A stretch of 64,000 nucleotides of DNA from Bactericera cockerelli (GCA_024516035.1 CM044967.1:21821948-21885947), one strand, 5' to 3'; positions 45,497 to 56,884 are shown, counted from the first letter of the stretch. Made by a program: numbers and translations. The notes: generated by a model from the sequence alone, not told the origin.

Positions 45497-45663
45497 ACAT
45501 TTTCCTTTATTTGTGGTCTGACAGTATGTGTATTATAATTATTCAAGTGGCGCCTTCTTCCTGATGTTCTTTTCTTCTATCGATCCTTCAATGCGACTAA
45601 CCCACCAGTCTTATTAAAACTATTAACTAAATCAGTTATTGACTGGTTTAAAAAGTACATTAA

Positions 45664-45806
45664 AGGCCTAATTATAAAACAAGATTACAACAGAGGTACA
45701 GGAAGACAGCCTCTTAAGTCGGACTTTCCACAGACAGCGCCCAATATCTCATATTATGGACATTCCTCCCTCATCCCCGTAGTAATCTTATTTTATAATT
45801 TGGTCC
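45664..45806. mobile_element. Harbinger-like MITE, copy 2
   Basis: The ends are AGGCCTAATTATAAAACAAG on the left and, in reverse, GGACCAAATTATAAAATAAG on the right, matching the element at 14867. Confidence 0.75.
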
Positions 45807-45809
45807 TAT

Positions 45810-46635
45810 ATACTTGGGTAAGTATCCAGAATGAGTTCAGATAATGCATCTGAAAATTTATTCGATCATCACTAACAATGCCTTTGCACAGGTGTATGAA
45901 GTTATTGAGAGGAGCCGGGACGTCTAGTGTGAACAATACAATTTTGCTTTTAAAAAATCCTGGATAGTGGAGGATGTCCTGGATATATTAACTTGATTCT
46001 ATATCTACTTAAAAATCTAAAAAATTTTGCTCTAACTTCTAATTTTATTGATCTATTAGGGTTTGTTTGTTGTTTGTTACCAATACCACAGCCTAAAAGA
46101 TCATGAATATAAAATGTACAAAAAAGCATGACTCACTTGAATGTCACAGTAGGTATCCACTTGGTACCTTTAGAACCATGCCCTATCTAACTTTAGAACT
46201 GTGCCTTAGCTAACTTTAGAACTATAACAGATAGCAAAAAATTAATGATAATCGACCTTCCACTGAAATTATCGTTCTACTTGGGTTCGTTTTAAGTTAT
46301 AAGAAATTAGTAGTGAAAGGCATGTCTGTATTTTTTTGTCTCATTCCTATGCCTAGTTTTTCCCATAGAAATTCTCCACTGATTCTGTGTAGGCACATGA
46401 AGGTGTTGCAGTATATTGGTATTTTGTTGAATCATCAGGAAAATTAATAAAATTATGAAACGAGGGGGGGACACGCTATCATGTTTCTGGATTCACTCGA
46501 GATGTAATCATTTTTTCCTTCCTTTAAAAAAATATATAATGAAATTTTATATTAATCGATTTCGCCTCTCACTTTTATTATTTAGCACCGAAGAGAATAT
46601 TTCCGTTACACTTTAACCTTCGGATTTTCCGATTG
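45810..46635. other. Gene-free stretch
   Basis: No supported gene or repeat; 'taactttagaact(g/a)t' is repeated twice near 46188-46225. Confidence 0.4.
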
Positions 46636-46640
46636 ACAAA

Positions 46641-47066
46641 AGCGTCAAAAGCTTTTTCCAGATCTTTGTTTCCACAGCTTGCACAGATGACACCTGTTTT
46701 CACTTGCCGCGCTTGAAGGAATTTCAGAAGGTGTTATTGTATGCGTGACAAGGGTGGACTTTTTTAACGTCACTATGAAAAACATGAACATCGCGATGAG
46801 AAATTATTGTGACTAAAAAAAAGTGGTGTAGAAAAAACTAGGGAAGAACAAAGGTTAGATAACGAGGTAGAGGAGGTGATTTGGGTATTTTCAATATACC
46901 TATGTAAGGAAAACTAGATTAGGTTAGGTTACGTCCATTTATGTTAGACAAACTAGATTAGGTTAGGTTAGGCCTCAGGCTAGGTTAGCGTCAAAAGCTT
47001 TTTCGAGATTGTTTCCAGCTTGCACAGATGAAACCTGTTTTCACTTGCCATGCTTGAAGAAATTTA
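46641..47066. repeat. Local duplication of about 85 bp with TTAGG runs between
   Basis: 46641-46726 ('agcgtcaaaagctttttc', 'agcttgcacagatgacacct', 'gttttcacttgcc') recurs with small differences at 46987-47066. Between them 'gattaggttaggtta' and 'gattaggttaggttagg' at about 46917 and 46957 are short runs of the insect telomere unit TTAGG. Confidence 0.85.
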
Positions 47067-47069
47067 GTC

Positions 47070-47970
47070 AGTTATTGCCTGTAGTTTTTTTTTTCAATTT
47101 GGGTATGATGTCGCTTTTAACTGCATCGGCATACCACGTCGGTGCCTGTAGTTTGGGTTAGAAGTTACACCTATAACCTATTCTAGTTTGCCCTAGGAGA
47201 AATAAGTTTGTCTTAAGAATAACAAACAGTTTTGTCCGGTAACATTTACTTGATGTACCGTGTCAGAACAAGTTACTGACAATAGTTACAATCCAATAAC
47301 CAATTCAACATACATAATTATTAAGAAAATCAGTTGACTTGTTGACAAGCGGATTAAGTTGAACTATTATATATCAATAAACTTAGAGCTTGAAAATAAC
47401 AGTTCTAATGATGGCATCAGTTTCCAACGTCTGCCATCAAATTAGGAAGGCTGTTAAATCAATCTCAAAGAGATTGATTTGTTAAGTAGGTACGTACAGA
47501 GTATGGGAAATTTTGTACCTACTGTAAGTGGTACTATGAAAAGACTCACATTGTATGTGCTACCTACCTTTATCAGGTAATTAGTAATTAGTTTTAAACT
47601 AGCTTCATCCACCTATGAGTATCCAGTCATAGGTGGCTAATTACAGGTACCTACATTAGCTTCATCCACCTTTAGAATCTAATATCCGGTCTCTCCGCAC
47701 AACGATGAAACACAATGGACTTTGTATATTTATGAATAAGAAACATAATATGAATAGAATAACTATTTACAATGTTGAAAATAACAATAACTTCCCTGCC
47801 CACACTTACCAGCCTAATTACTGGCATTATGCAGCGGTAGCAGAACCAATCAGAGCTAAAATAATACACAAAACCCCGAACCAATACACAAAACTCATGA
47901 AGACAATACTTCCTATACCAGGGTCCTGTTTCACAAGCCATTCTCGTGGACTGACTGGTTGTCGTGTCAA
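47070..47970. other. Gene-free stretch with small hairpins
   Basis: A hairpin AAATCAATCTC/GAGATTGATTT lies at 47456-47480 and another, CCACCTATGA/TCATAGGTGG, at 47609-47636. The phrase 'tagcttcatccacct' is duplicated about 57 bp apart. No supported gene. Confidence 0.5.
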
Positions 47971-47975
47971 GTAAC

Positions 47976-48190
47976 GTGCACTGGTTGTCAAGTGGTTAAC
48001 GCGCTAGTCTGGTAATCCAGGTAGCGTAGGGATCCGTTGGTTCAAATCCCACCCAGTGCATGAATATTTCCTCATTAATTTGAGTTTGTGACCAGATAAT
48101 AATAAGACTCTAAGGGTTAGGTGGTAGAAAATACTTTGAGCATTAACCTCGCCTGGTGGTTGCCTTCCACTAAAGAGTATTATTATTACT
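47976..48190 (+). repeat. SINE-A copy (full)
   Basis: 'gtgcactggttgtcaagtgg', 'ggtaatccaggtagcgtagg', B box GGTTCAAATCC, 'gagggttaggtggtag'-type body (here 'aagggttagg'), 'cattaacctcgcctggtgg' and a TTATTA tail. Confidence 0.93.
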
Positions 48191-48411
48191 AACAACTGAA
48201 CGTTAAGTTTACAGCCCACTTCTGATTAGAATGAGAAATTGACAACCCAGAACCTATGCGACTCAATACAGGAATATTTCTATCGAGCAGTTTTTGTGGA
48301 ACTGAATTCACTTTAGAAAAATTACTTGTTAAATTATTCTGAAAAAAAGCCCTGGTAACAGCGAGTAAATAAAGAAATGCTATCCTCTTTTGTTTGTACA
48401 CATGTTTCTTG

Positions 48412-48561
48412 CACCCTTGTCAGCGTGGATGGCGCGGTTCTCGTAAGATCACTGAAGTTAGCAACGTCCAGCGAGGTGAAGACTTCGTGATGCTGGTATT
48501 CCGGAGGTTAATGGGTTAGCAGGTTTGTGAGTTTCCTGCGAATGGAGGCTAATATTCCCGT
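48412..48561 (+). repeat. 5S rRNA-derived SINE (SINE3 type), cut by the assembly gap
   Basis: 48412-48504 resembles 5S ribosomal RNA: 'cgcggttctcgtaagatcac', 'tgaagttagcaacgtccagc', 'gacttcgtgatgctgg', 'attccgg' follow 5S order from about nt 20 to 85. The promoter A-box region of 5S (GAAGTTAGCAACGTC) is recognisable. After the 5S part comes 'gaggttaatgggttagc' and 'cctgcgaatggaggctaa', the same body as SINE-E. The rest is lost in the N run. Confidence 0.75.
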
Positions 48562-48661
48562 NNNNNNNNNNNNNNNNNNNNNNNNNNNNNNNNNNNNNNN
48601 NNNNNNNNNNNNNNNNNNNNNNNNNNNNNNNNNNNNNNNNNNNNNNNNNNNNNNNNNNNNN
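48562..48661. other. Assembly gap (100 N)
   Basis: Exactly one hundred Ns, the usual placeholder for a gap of unknown size. Sequence on either side need not be adjacent in the genome. Confidence 1.
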
Positions 48662-48899
48662 TGTTTTCAAGTCTCGAAATAATTTGAAGATAGAAAACAC
48701 TTGGCTTTTTTTGTTTTACTTAATTATTTATTTTCAGATGGCCATTTCGCCAGTTACGGCATCGTCAGTGAACTAAAGACTAAATTTAAAACTAATCTTA
48801 GAGGTAACATACGAGCTAACTATAATAATTATTTGTTTTACCAAGAGTTGTGTATAACTATAAGTTTTTCCAAAGAACTTATATATTTCGTTTTCAAGT

Positions 48900-49040
48900 C
48901 ATTTATCATCATCATTTCAAGTCATCAAGGACATGAAAGGAGCCTAGACATTGGATCTGGGCGTCCATATAATCCTCTCACCACCTTGATTTAGGTATCA
49001 ATACCTATTTCACGGACACGGAATTATTATAAGTCGTCTA
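48900..49040. repeat. Dispersed repeat, inverted relative at 60060-60180
   Basis: 'gggcgtccatataatcctct', 'caccaccttgatttaggtat' and 'cacggacacggaattattat' match, in reverse complement, 60068-60170. Confidence 0.65.
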
Positions 49041-49128
49041 TGCCTCGATAAAGTCAGCGGCGTCGCAGTCATGGCCGTAACGTGTCTAGTTTTTCTCTAA
49101 ACCATGCACTTTAATAGCCATGTTTGAT

Positions 49129-49255
49129 CGACCTCAGTAGCTGGATCGATAAGGCGGCGGACTCGTAACCTGTAGGTCGATGGTTCGAGTTAAGTTAAGC
49201 AAATATTTAGTAAAGCGAGTTTGAATGTTAGTGATTAACATAAATATGATGACTA
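49129..49255 (+). repeat. SINE-B copy
   Basis: 'cgacctcagtagctggatcg', 'taacctgtaggtcgatggtt', 'agtaaagcgagtttgaatg', ending 'gattaacataaatatgatga'. Confidence 0.88.
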
Positions 49256-49279
49256 AACTAGTAACCATTTTTGATTTAG

Positions 49280-49346
49280 TGGTGTGTATGACCATGACCA
49301 TAGATGTTGACATGCACCACTATAATCTAATAAAAGATAGATAGAT
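49280..49346 (+). repeat. Uninterrupted copy of the repeat that holds the Helitron at 17252
   Basis: 'gtggtgtgtatgaccatgac', 'gacatgcaccactataatct', 'aataaaagatagatagat'. It serves as the empty-site comparison that fixes the Helitron ends. Confidence 0.85.
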
Positions 49347-49534
49347 ATTTGATTTAAAGAAACATTCTTCTTCTGTTAGGCAATATTGCATTTTATTTTA
49401 AATAAATAAACAAGTATTTATTGTATTGATAAGTGGTATCATTACAAAGCTTTAGGGTAATAAAATTGTTGTGAAGTGCTTTTAAATATAATGATATTTA
49501 CACATCACATTGTTATGTCATTTCTCATTATTAA

Positions 49535-49683
49535 GGGCCGAATTATAACATAAGATAACAACCAAAATAAGAGAAGACCGTGTCCCTTAAGTTGGACTTT
49601 CCACCAATCACATCACACCATAACTCGGATAAGGGGCGGTCTGCCCTTATCTTCGTTTTAATCTTCATCTATAATTTAGCCCC
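49535..49683. mobile_element. Harbinger-like MITE, copy 3
   Basis: The left end is GGGCCGAATTATAACATAAG after TTAA. The right end in reverse is GGGGCTAAATTATAGATGAA. Arms of about 30 bp are imperfect. Confidence 0.7.
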
Positions 49684-50496
49684 AAGTTTCAATGCTGCTT
49701 TGTCGTATTTACATGAAATGCTCTTAACGCATTGGTTGCTGAATCCCGGCCGGAGCGAAAAATTCTAACAGAATTTAAAAAAAACCAAACAAGCTGCATA
49801 AGGTGTAACCAAACAAGCTGCAATCGACTTATTATGTAGAGTAGACTCTTCTGATATATGTATTTCATGTACATCTAACACAAACTTCTCACTTTCCTGT
49901 TTATACTGATACTGTACCTACCTGCAAAGGCAGCAATCAACTGTTTGGTGTATCCCATCAACAGAGTTTGTGTCACAGGTGCAGTTTATCCGGATATAGA
50001 GGGGTTTTTTTCTTCCTCAACACCAGTTATATTTTGTAGAGCCAAATCGTACTTTTAGGAGACACTGTTAGGGAATTTGAAGTTATTTGGTAAATTATTT
50101 CAAATTAATTACACCCGAGTACAAGCTTAATTGGGGGGTTACAAATTTACGGTTACGGAATTACATATTTCATTAGCTAGGATTGATATTCTCACTGTAC
50201 CATTAGTACAGTTCCAATAAAGGTTTATTTATTTAGTTATATTAGTCTGTGCATTTGGTTTTAAATTTAAAATTCCATAAACATTAAGAAAAAAGTTTTC
50301 AACCAATGTGTTCTACCAGTACCAGTATCAATAAAGGATGTAACAAACATACGGCAGTTTTTTTTCTTTTTTCTTCAATGAAACTGTGTATTTCATATCT
50401 CACCATTTCATCCAATTCATCATAACATCTCAATGCAATTCAATGAAACTGTGTATCTCACCATTCTATCCAAGTCATCATAACATCATAGCAATT

Positions 50497-50690
50497 GTCC
50501 CGGTAGCTCAGTGGTAAAGGCCGCATCCTCTGAATCCAGAGGTCGCGGCTCTGAAACCCAGCCGGGACATGACAAGTTATCCTCCCATTTGGGATCTTTA
50601 CCACATACTCCTAATAATACGTCATGGGCTTACTGCCTGAATAATGGGACTTAATAGTCCCAATCGGGCAGTATAAATTATTATCATACA
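50497..50690 (+). repeat. SINE-C copy (full, tRNA-derived)
   Basis: The head preserves a tRNA outline: GTCCCGG pairs with CCGGGAC, and the A box is GGTAGCTCAGTGG. The body has 'tgacaagttatcctcccatt', 'tgggcttactgcctgaataa' and ends 'cgggcagtataaatt'. The T-arm is mutated, so this is a SINE and not a working tRNA. Confidence 0.88.
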
Positions 50691-51167
50691 TATCTCAGGA
50701 GTAAGATTTTTATTCTTGCAACAAGGTCATAGCGGCGACATCCACAGGACCTTAGTATCTTGAGAAGAATGGAAAGTATTGTCATTCATGATAATGGAGA
50801 AATACAAGTTTACCCTGGATGTATGATAATAGTACATATTATTGTTCATTCATCAGACTTTACCGCTAATGAACACCCCATATATGTTTTTCTTTTTTAA
50901 TTACATCTACATTCTCTGTTACATATTTCATTCGTAGGATCTTGATCGAGCTGTATTATTCTATTGCACATGTCTATTTATGAGAATGATAATAGTTATT
51001 ATTATTGGGTCTGCAGCAGTATCTTTTACGCGACAAAATTACAATTTTGTCCTTCCTGGTGCTTGCCTTCCACTAAAGACTGTTATGATTTAATTTTATT
51101 GTATTCGTTTAATAGATAAATAATTCTAAAAAAATTATAATTCATCCCATAAAATATATAAGACCTG

Positions 51168-51232
51168 TTTCACTGCTGGAGTAAAGGGACTTTTCAGTCT
51201 TACCTCGGCAGTATAAACTAGGTATATTCTAT
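51168..51232 (+). repeat. SINE-C tail fragment
   Basis: 'ctgctggagtaaagggactt' and 'cctcggcagtataaac' match the SINE-C 3' end and, inverted, 16985-17035. Confidence 0.6.
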
Positions 51233-51499
51233 TCTATTCAATTTTCACCTGAATAACGTGTATTGCTTAGAATAATTATAGTAAAAAGAATTCAGTGGTC
51301 ATCAATGAGTTATTTCAACAGTTTGACTTAGTAGTTACATGTATGTTACAAAAATTACATCTAAGATTTTTTTCCCCGAGAAGTGGTGGTGGTGGGGCAC
51401 AAGACCAAGAAAGTTCGAGCGGAATGAGGCGAAGTGAAAGAACAAGTTAGTATAGAGGTGGAAAATCCAAAGCAGGCAAAAATTAGTGAGGTTGATTAG

Positions 51500-51812
51500 A
51501 AAATTGTAATCCTGAGTTCGATCCCCGGTCGGAGCAGATTTTTCACTCAGAAAATTGTTCCCTCCGTACATGTGAGGCTGGCATTTCGGCCCTACCCAGG
51601 CTGGGTGAGGTTAATGTGGGTAGCTGGTACGATTCCCTGTGAATGGAGGGTAAAACCCCGTCCTAATCCAGGTTATCCAGGAAAAATCAAATAAAATCGT
51701 TGGCGTTAGGAAGTAGGAAGGGCATCCAGCCGTAAAAAATGTGCCAGAGGTTGAACAACGTCGACCCTGCTTGAGCGGTATAAGACAGAGTAGAAGAAGA
51801 AGATAGAAAGTA
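51500..51812 (+). repeat. SINE-E copy (tRNA head, shared body, RTE-type tail)
   Basis: The head has 'gagttcgatccccggtcgga' (B box). The middle has 'gaggttaatgtgggtagctg' and 'gtgaatggagggtaaaaccc'. The tail has 'gaagggcatccagccgtaaa', 'gaggttgaacaacgtcgacc' and 'ctgcttgagcggtataagac', ending in AGAAGAAGA. The tail type is one shared with RTE LINEs, which would provide the copying enzyme. Confidence 0.8.
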
Positions 51813-52138
51813 AAAAGTGAGAAGTTCTTCCTCTATGTTTACCACCAATATTGTGTTGTAAACAATATAGTAGCTGCCCGAGCTGCACAATATAATTAAT
51901 TTAGATGAGCTATCACCCAGATACACGCATGCAGTGTTATCCCAATTGTTTTAATTCCAAGTGACCAACACATCTACTCTTGGTCATTACGTATGCATGA
52001 CCTTATTAATTACTGTGTTGAAACTAATAAAACCTTTTTCTCATGCATTTCACAAATAAATATCTCAAATGGAATTTACCCTAACAGACATGACGTATTT
52101 GACATTATCAAATTGTCACCCTGTCACATGTTTTTTTG

Positions 52139-52190
52139 GTTCAAATCCCACCCAATGCATGAATTTTACCTCATTTGTTTCGTATCAAAA
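52139..52190 (+). repeat. SINE-A fragment
   Basis: 'ggttcaaatcccacccaatg' and 'catgaattttacctcatt': B box and start of the body only. Confidence 0.75.
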
Positions 52191-52199
52191 GAACCATTT

Positions 52200-53976
52200 T
52201 GGATTTAAAAAAATCTTTTGTCCTATCTGGGCAGTATAAATAAGCGTCAATCAATATAAAAAAAATTGGTTTAGATTCCACTTAATTTGTGAATTTTCTC
52301 GTATACTTGAGGATAATACCTCTTAATATTTTAATAATGACACCCAAACAACTGTTGAGTTTAAGTCTCTATTCCTCATGCGGGGCTAACATACCGTTCG
52401 TGAACTTGGCCTTCTGTATTTACAATCGTGTTTTTTGGTGTTAAGATAACTAGCAGTTGTAGACCGGGATCATTAGGATAATGCTAGTTTTCCAGTGTCC
52501 TAATACTACATGGCTTAAATATTGTACATATTTACGAATGATGTTTCCGCCAATTTTGTTGTTTGTTCAAGATTCGCATGAGAACTCAAGTACTGGTTTG
52601 TGTGTGTTTTTAATATTATGTACCTATTTATTATTTCTATCTTGGGAAGGGGGGCTCTCACATTTTTACTTTAAAAATGTCACTTATAACTTGTAATCCA
52701 GAATAAGAATAGTTTTTATTGTAAATAAATCCCGAGGACATCTTATAAAGTTAAGACTTAAAATAATCTAATTCTAAGGTAATAAAACAAAAAGTAAAAT
52801 TACAATGTTATGACATTGAAAATAAAGACCGTTGACTAAGCTTAAACCAAATAATACTATACAATGTCAGGAAATGAAACAAAAAAGTAGTAGGTGTAGG
52901 TAAATAAGAGAGGGAATTGCTCAAGAGTATTCTGAGTGCTGGGCCCTCTGGATTACTTGATTGCAAATAACTGAAATCTACTACTTGTAATAAATAAATA
53001 TGTATATGAACAAAATGTAAGAAAAACCAGACTATTATATACATTAAGTTGTATCGTGAACACTGGACATGTCTCAAACGCAAGTTTCTACATGCTTTGG
53101 GTGGCATCAGAGCCAATGGATCCCTACCTGGGTTACCAGTCTACCAATGATATCACGATTATGATGAACACAAATCGGATGAAAAATAGATAACAAATAC
53201 CAGGTAACCATTTGACCACTCTACCACCCGTGAAAATCAGAAACCAATACTGGCCTCAGTAAACTATTCCAAGGAAATCACAAATTCGGAATCCCTTCAA
53301 CTTACTACATAAATAGAACTTCTCACTTTTTTTAGTGATTGACTCAGTGTTCAGACTACCCTTACGTTTGTGTTTCCATATTTCAGACTACCCACTCGCT
53401 CAGTCGAAATACGAAATACCAACTTCTTATCGAACATAACATAATCATGATTATCATGCTGGGACTTGTTGAAATTTAACAAACTCACACAGAACCTCGG
53501 CTTGCTGTGATGTCAGTCAGTCAATCCGTCAAAAGAATAATAAATACTTCCGATTATTTCACCATTAAATATTTATTATAATCTACCTGCACATAGAAAC
53601 TTCCCCTGAATTCAACTATGATAAAACTGCTCAAAACAACTTTATATTAATATTTCATCTATAATATCTTTGCATATACCTACACGATCTGGTACCCTTT
53701 GTCATCTTGGCAACCTGCTGGTGAGCAGGAAGGCGGGTAACAAGCATTTCTCTCCAGAAATTTCTCGGAAGTAAAAGTGAGAAGTTCTGATAGATGTTTT
53801 ACAACATCCTGTGTTCAAGTCAGCACGTGTCAGCTATTTCTGCTGATGCTGCGTCTACCCCGAGTCCTACTTTAGATAAGAACTGAGGACACGAACTCCA
53901 ATAAAGTTTATCTCAACTCTCGAGATAGAATCTTGTGCTGAAAATTTCATCTTGCGAACGTGGGTGTACCCTTCAT

Positions 53977-54010
<34 letters not shown>

Positions 54011-54200
54011 GTTTGATGCGAAAATAGATGATGAAAATTTGAAGAAAAGGAAAACCCCCGTGGGTTTCGCATAAATTGATTTTTATATTCGCAAGTAGCC
54101 TTCACCCTACCTACCCCCTCCCATACACCCCCATTGCATTTATTCAAATTAATGCATTTTTGTGCAACGCATTTATTCCGTGTATAATTTATATTAATAA
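52200..54200. other. Gene-free stretch
   Basis: No supported gene. Short 'aagtgagaagtt' motifs occur at 53317 (inverse) and 53775. A run of about 27 Ts starts at 53979. An open frame at 52481-52696 is hydrophobic but unrecognised. Confidence 0.4.
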
Positions 54201-54208
54201 TATAGTCT

Positions 54209-54397
54209 TATTTATACTGCCCGATAAGGACTATTAAAGTCCCATTATTCCAGCAGTAAGCCCAAGACATATTATTATGTGGTAAAAAATCCCAATGGGA
54301 GGAAACTTGTCATGTTCCGGCTGGGTTTCGAATCCACGACCTCTGGAACCTCTGGATTCACAGAGTTCCGCCTTTACCACTGAGCTACCGGAACGAG
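54209..54397 (-). repeat. SINE-C copy
   Basis: In reverse: 'ccggtagctcagtggtaaag', 'gtggattcgaaacccagccg', 'tggaataatgggact', 'cgggcagtataaat'. The B box GATTCGAAACC is better kept here than in the copy at 50497. Confidence 0.9.
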
Positions 54398-54984
54398 ATT
54401 TATGAGAAAAAAAAGTAATTACATTTGGTCTAGCCATTCAAAGAGGATATGCTTCTTGCATTAACGGCTCCCTTTCGGAAGGACAGTCCCTGGAGATTTT
54501 TTTTAAATTATTATTAATAAAACATGAATTGTAATAATAATAAAAAAAATGAAATCAAACACCTTGTGTTGTACTTCAGTACGAGATATGTTATAACTGT
54601 TAATTAAAATTTTAGTCAATTAAATGCATATTTTTAGACAAGAAAAAAGTTACTTGCTCTCCATACGGTAGGTGATTGGTTTAGGTTTAAAGACCAGTCT
54701 TAAAAATGAAAAAAAAAAATGGATGGAACGAACGGAAATAAAATTCATAAATGGGAAACTTTAAAAAACGTTGCATAAAAAAGAACTTCACCGAAATAAT
54801 TATGAACTTAAATGCAAATAAAATAATTATTAATTAAGTTCTAGTTAGAGTGAAGTATATATATTTAATTTAGTGGGAGTTGCACGGGGGAAATAAATAT
54901 TTTAAAAAAGTTCGAAAAAGAAATGAAAAGAAAAAAATATGTTAAATTCTTAAAGATAAACAATTTATATCCACCAAGATATCT

Positions 54985-55030
54985 TATCCCTGCTTGAGCG
55001 GGATAAGACAGAGTAAAAGAAGAAGATATT
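54985..55030 (+). repeat. SINE-E tail fragment
   Basis: 'ccctgcttgagcgggataag' plus 'acagagtaaaagaagaag': the last 40 bases of the family only. Confidence 0.8.
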
Positions 55031-55985
55031 TATGTTAAAACTAATCGTCCACTCACGATATTAAATTTATGCAAAATAGTTCGTTCAACTATCACGTGAC
55101 TAGATCAATCACTGTACTAGTCTACTTTTCAGTATAAATATTCTACAACTGTACACAGCAGATATCTACATAATACATACATTTAAGTACAACTTCTCAC
55201 TTTTTTAAACTTTAATCGCAAACAAGTTGCCTTTTTATTTACTTAAATTTCTCACTTTAAAAAAAAAAAATACATTATCATCTAGCTGATATTTATATTG
55301 ATTCATTGAAAAATGATTAATTTATTGATAAATTACAAAATAGCTTATATCTACTTTTCTGTTTATTACGCAAACATACCAAAACAAAATAAAATGACAA
55401 AAAACTCACTGAATCAAACAAAGCACAACTTCTCACTTTCCGTTAAATACGCAAACGTACTAAAACAAAATAAAATGACAAATATCTCACTATGGTCAAA
55501 TAATGGATAAAATCCGAACAGGGTAGGTACCATTGGGCTCAAAATAATGGACTCGAAAAATACAAATTCATGTTAAAAATTTTGAGAAAAAAAAATATAT
55601 ATCTCACTCCACTTCCTCCCAGAGACTAGAAGACAAAATTACTGCAACAACTAACCACAACACTGATAGCTCCGCATCCAGTGCAAATCCCACTGAACTA
55701 AACTCTAATAGATCGAACCGATCATGTTTTAGAAATGTGAACAAGTGAACTGAGAGCACAATAAACTTACTCTCTCCTCTCTCGCGTCTAGTTCACCACC
55801 CGAAAACTCAGAAACCTCAACCTCGAGTGCCTGCGGGCAGATAGTGGCAAGATCGTGAAATGTATCTCTCCAATCAGTCTAATCAGTTGGACAGAAAAGT
55901 GAGAAGTTTCTGAGATGAATGCCAATATAAAAATTTGATACCGGGGGGCGCCTCTCGCCAGGTATGGAGCAGTGCGTCCGGTCAA
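55031..55985. other. Gene-free stretch with repeated 'acttctcactt' motifs
   Basis: The motif occurs at about 55193, 55250 (variant), 55431 and inverted at 55892. The segments 55340-55400 and 55445-55500 are partly similar ('acgcaaac(a/g)taccaaaacaaaataaaatgacaaa' in two pieces), a local duplication. Confidence 0.5.
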
Positions 55986-55989
55986 GTAC

Positions 55990-56475
55990 AAGTGCGCTGG
56001 TAGTCAAGTGTTAACACGTTGACTGCCAAGGTCATTTTTGGACACTTTACCCCTTTCCCGTTATCTATACATAGTCACACATTTGTGTGACGTGGTATAC
56101 AGAAGTGGTTTTCTAACGCTGTATGCCACGTCACACAAAAAATGTGACACTTTTTTTTCTTTCTATTTTTACTTTCTTATCCTAGTGTGACACTCATTCA
56201 AAGTAGCATCGACTGTCACACAATATGTGCGTATAGGTTTAACATTGTGTCACACATATAGTGTGACAAGGCAGTCAATGTGTTAAGGCGCTTGTCTGGT
56301 AGTCCAGGTAGCGTAGGGATCCGTTGGTTCGAATCTCACCCAGTGCACGAATTTTTCTTCATTCATTTGAATTTATGATCACATAATAATAAGACTCTGA
56401 GGGTTAGGTGGTAGAAAATCTTTGAGCATTAACCTCACCTGGTGGTTACCTTCCACTAAAGAGTGTTATTATTAT
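55990..56475 (+). repeat. SINE-A copy split by a piggyBac-like MITE
   Basis: The head begins at 55990 ('agtgcgctggtagtcaagtg'), is interrupted at the TTAA of its A-box region, and continues from 56287 ('ggcgcttgtctggtagtcca') through the B box and body to a TTATTA end. Confidence 0.9.
56015..56282. mobile_element. piggyBac-like MITE (268 bp) inserted in SINE-A
   Basis: TTAA lies on both sides (56011-56014, 56283-56286). The inverted ends are CACGTTGACTGCC and, in reverse, CACATTGACTGCC. Inside, 'gtgtgacgtggtatacag' and 'ctgtatgccacgtcacac' form a further hairpin, and GTCACA/TGTGAC units recur. There is no coding sequence. TTAA duplication is the mark of piggyBac transposases. Confidence 0.88.
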
Positions 56476-56488
56476 ACAATATTAGAAG

Positions 56489-56690
56489 TCACCGTGGCCA
56501 AGTGAGTTAGCGCTCTAGGTATTGCACACACGGTGACCTGGGTTCGATCCCCAGCGGGGCAGGATTTTTTCTGCTTGGGTGTTCGGGGTCCACTCATACC
56601 TCGTGAGGAAAATTGAGTAGCTGCTTTAATGTGAGCAGCGACCAGTGGTGGAATTATTGGCAAAAATAAGATATTAGGATATTAAAGATA
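56489..56690 (+). repeat. SINE-D copy 1 (tRNA-derived)
   Basis: The head has 'agtcaccgtggccaagtgag' (A box) and 'acctgggttcgatccccagc' (B box), then 'ggggcaggattttttctgct', 'gtccactcatacctcgtgag' and 'gtggtggaattattgg'. A second copy starts at 58648. Confidence 0.88.
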
Positions 56691-56764
56691 TGGAAAAGTC
56701 CTAAAATTCTGCGCTACTCACTAAAAACTGTGATATAATAACACAAAGAAACACATTTATTATT

Positions 56765-56882
56765 TAGAAACTCAAATTAATGAGGAAAAATTCATGCACT
56801 GGAAGGGATTCGAACCAACGGATCCCTGCGCTACCCGATTACTAGACTAGCACATTAACCACCGACTACCAATGCACCAGTT
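56765..56882 (-). repeat. SINE-A copy, truncated at its 3' part
   Basis: In reverse: head 'tggtgcattggtagtcggtg', B box 'ttggttcgaatcc', body start 'gaatttttcctcattaattt'. Confidence 0.88.
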
Positions 56883-56884
56883 TG

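Noticed and set aside
48412..48504. Genuine 5S rRNA gene
   Set aside because: The 5' end and several conserved segments are diverged, and it runs straight into a SINE body instead of a terminator.
50497..50570. Functional tRNA gene (acceptor stem GTCCCGG/CCGGGAC)
   Set aside because: The T-arm is mutated and the sequence continues into the SINE-C body shared by other copies, so it is a SINE head.
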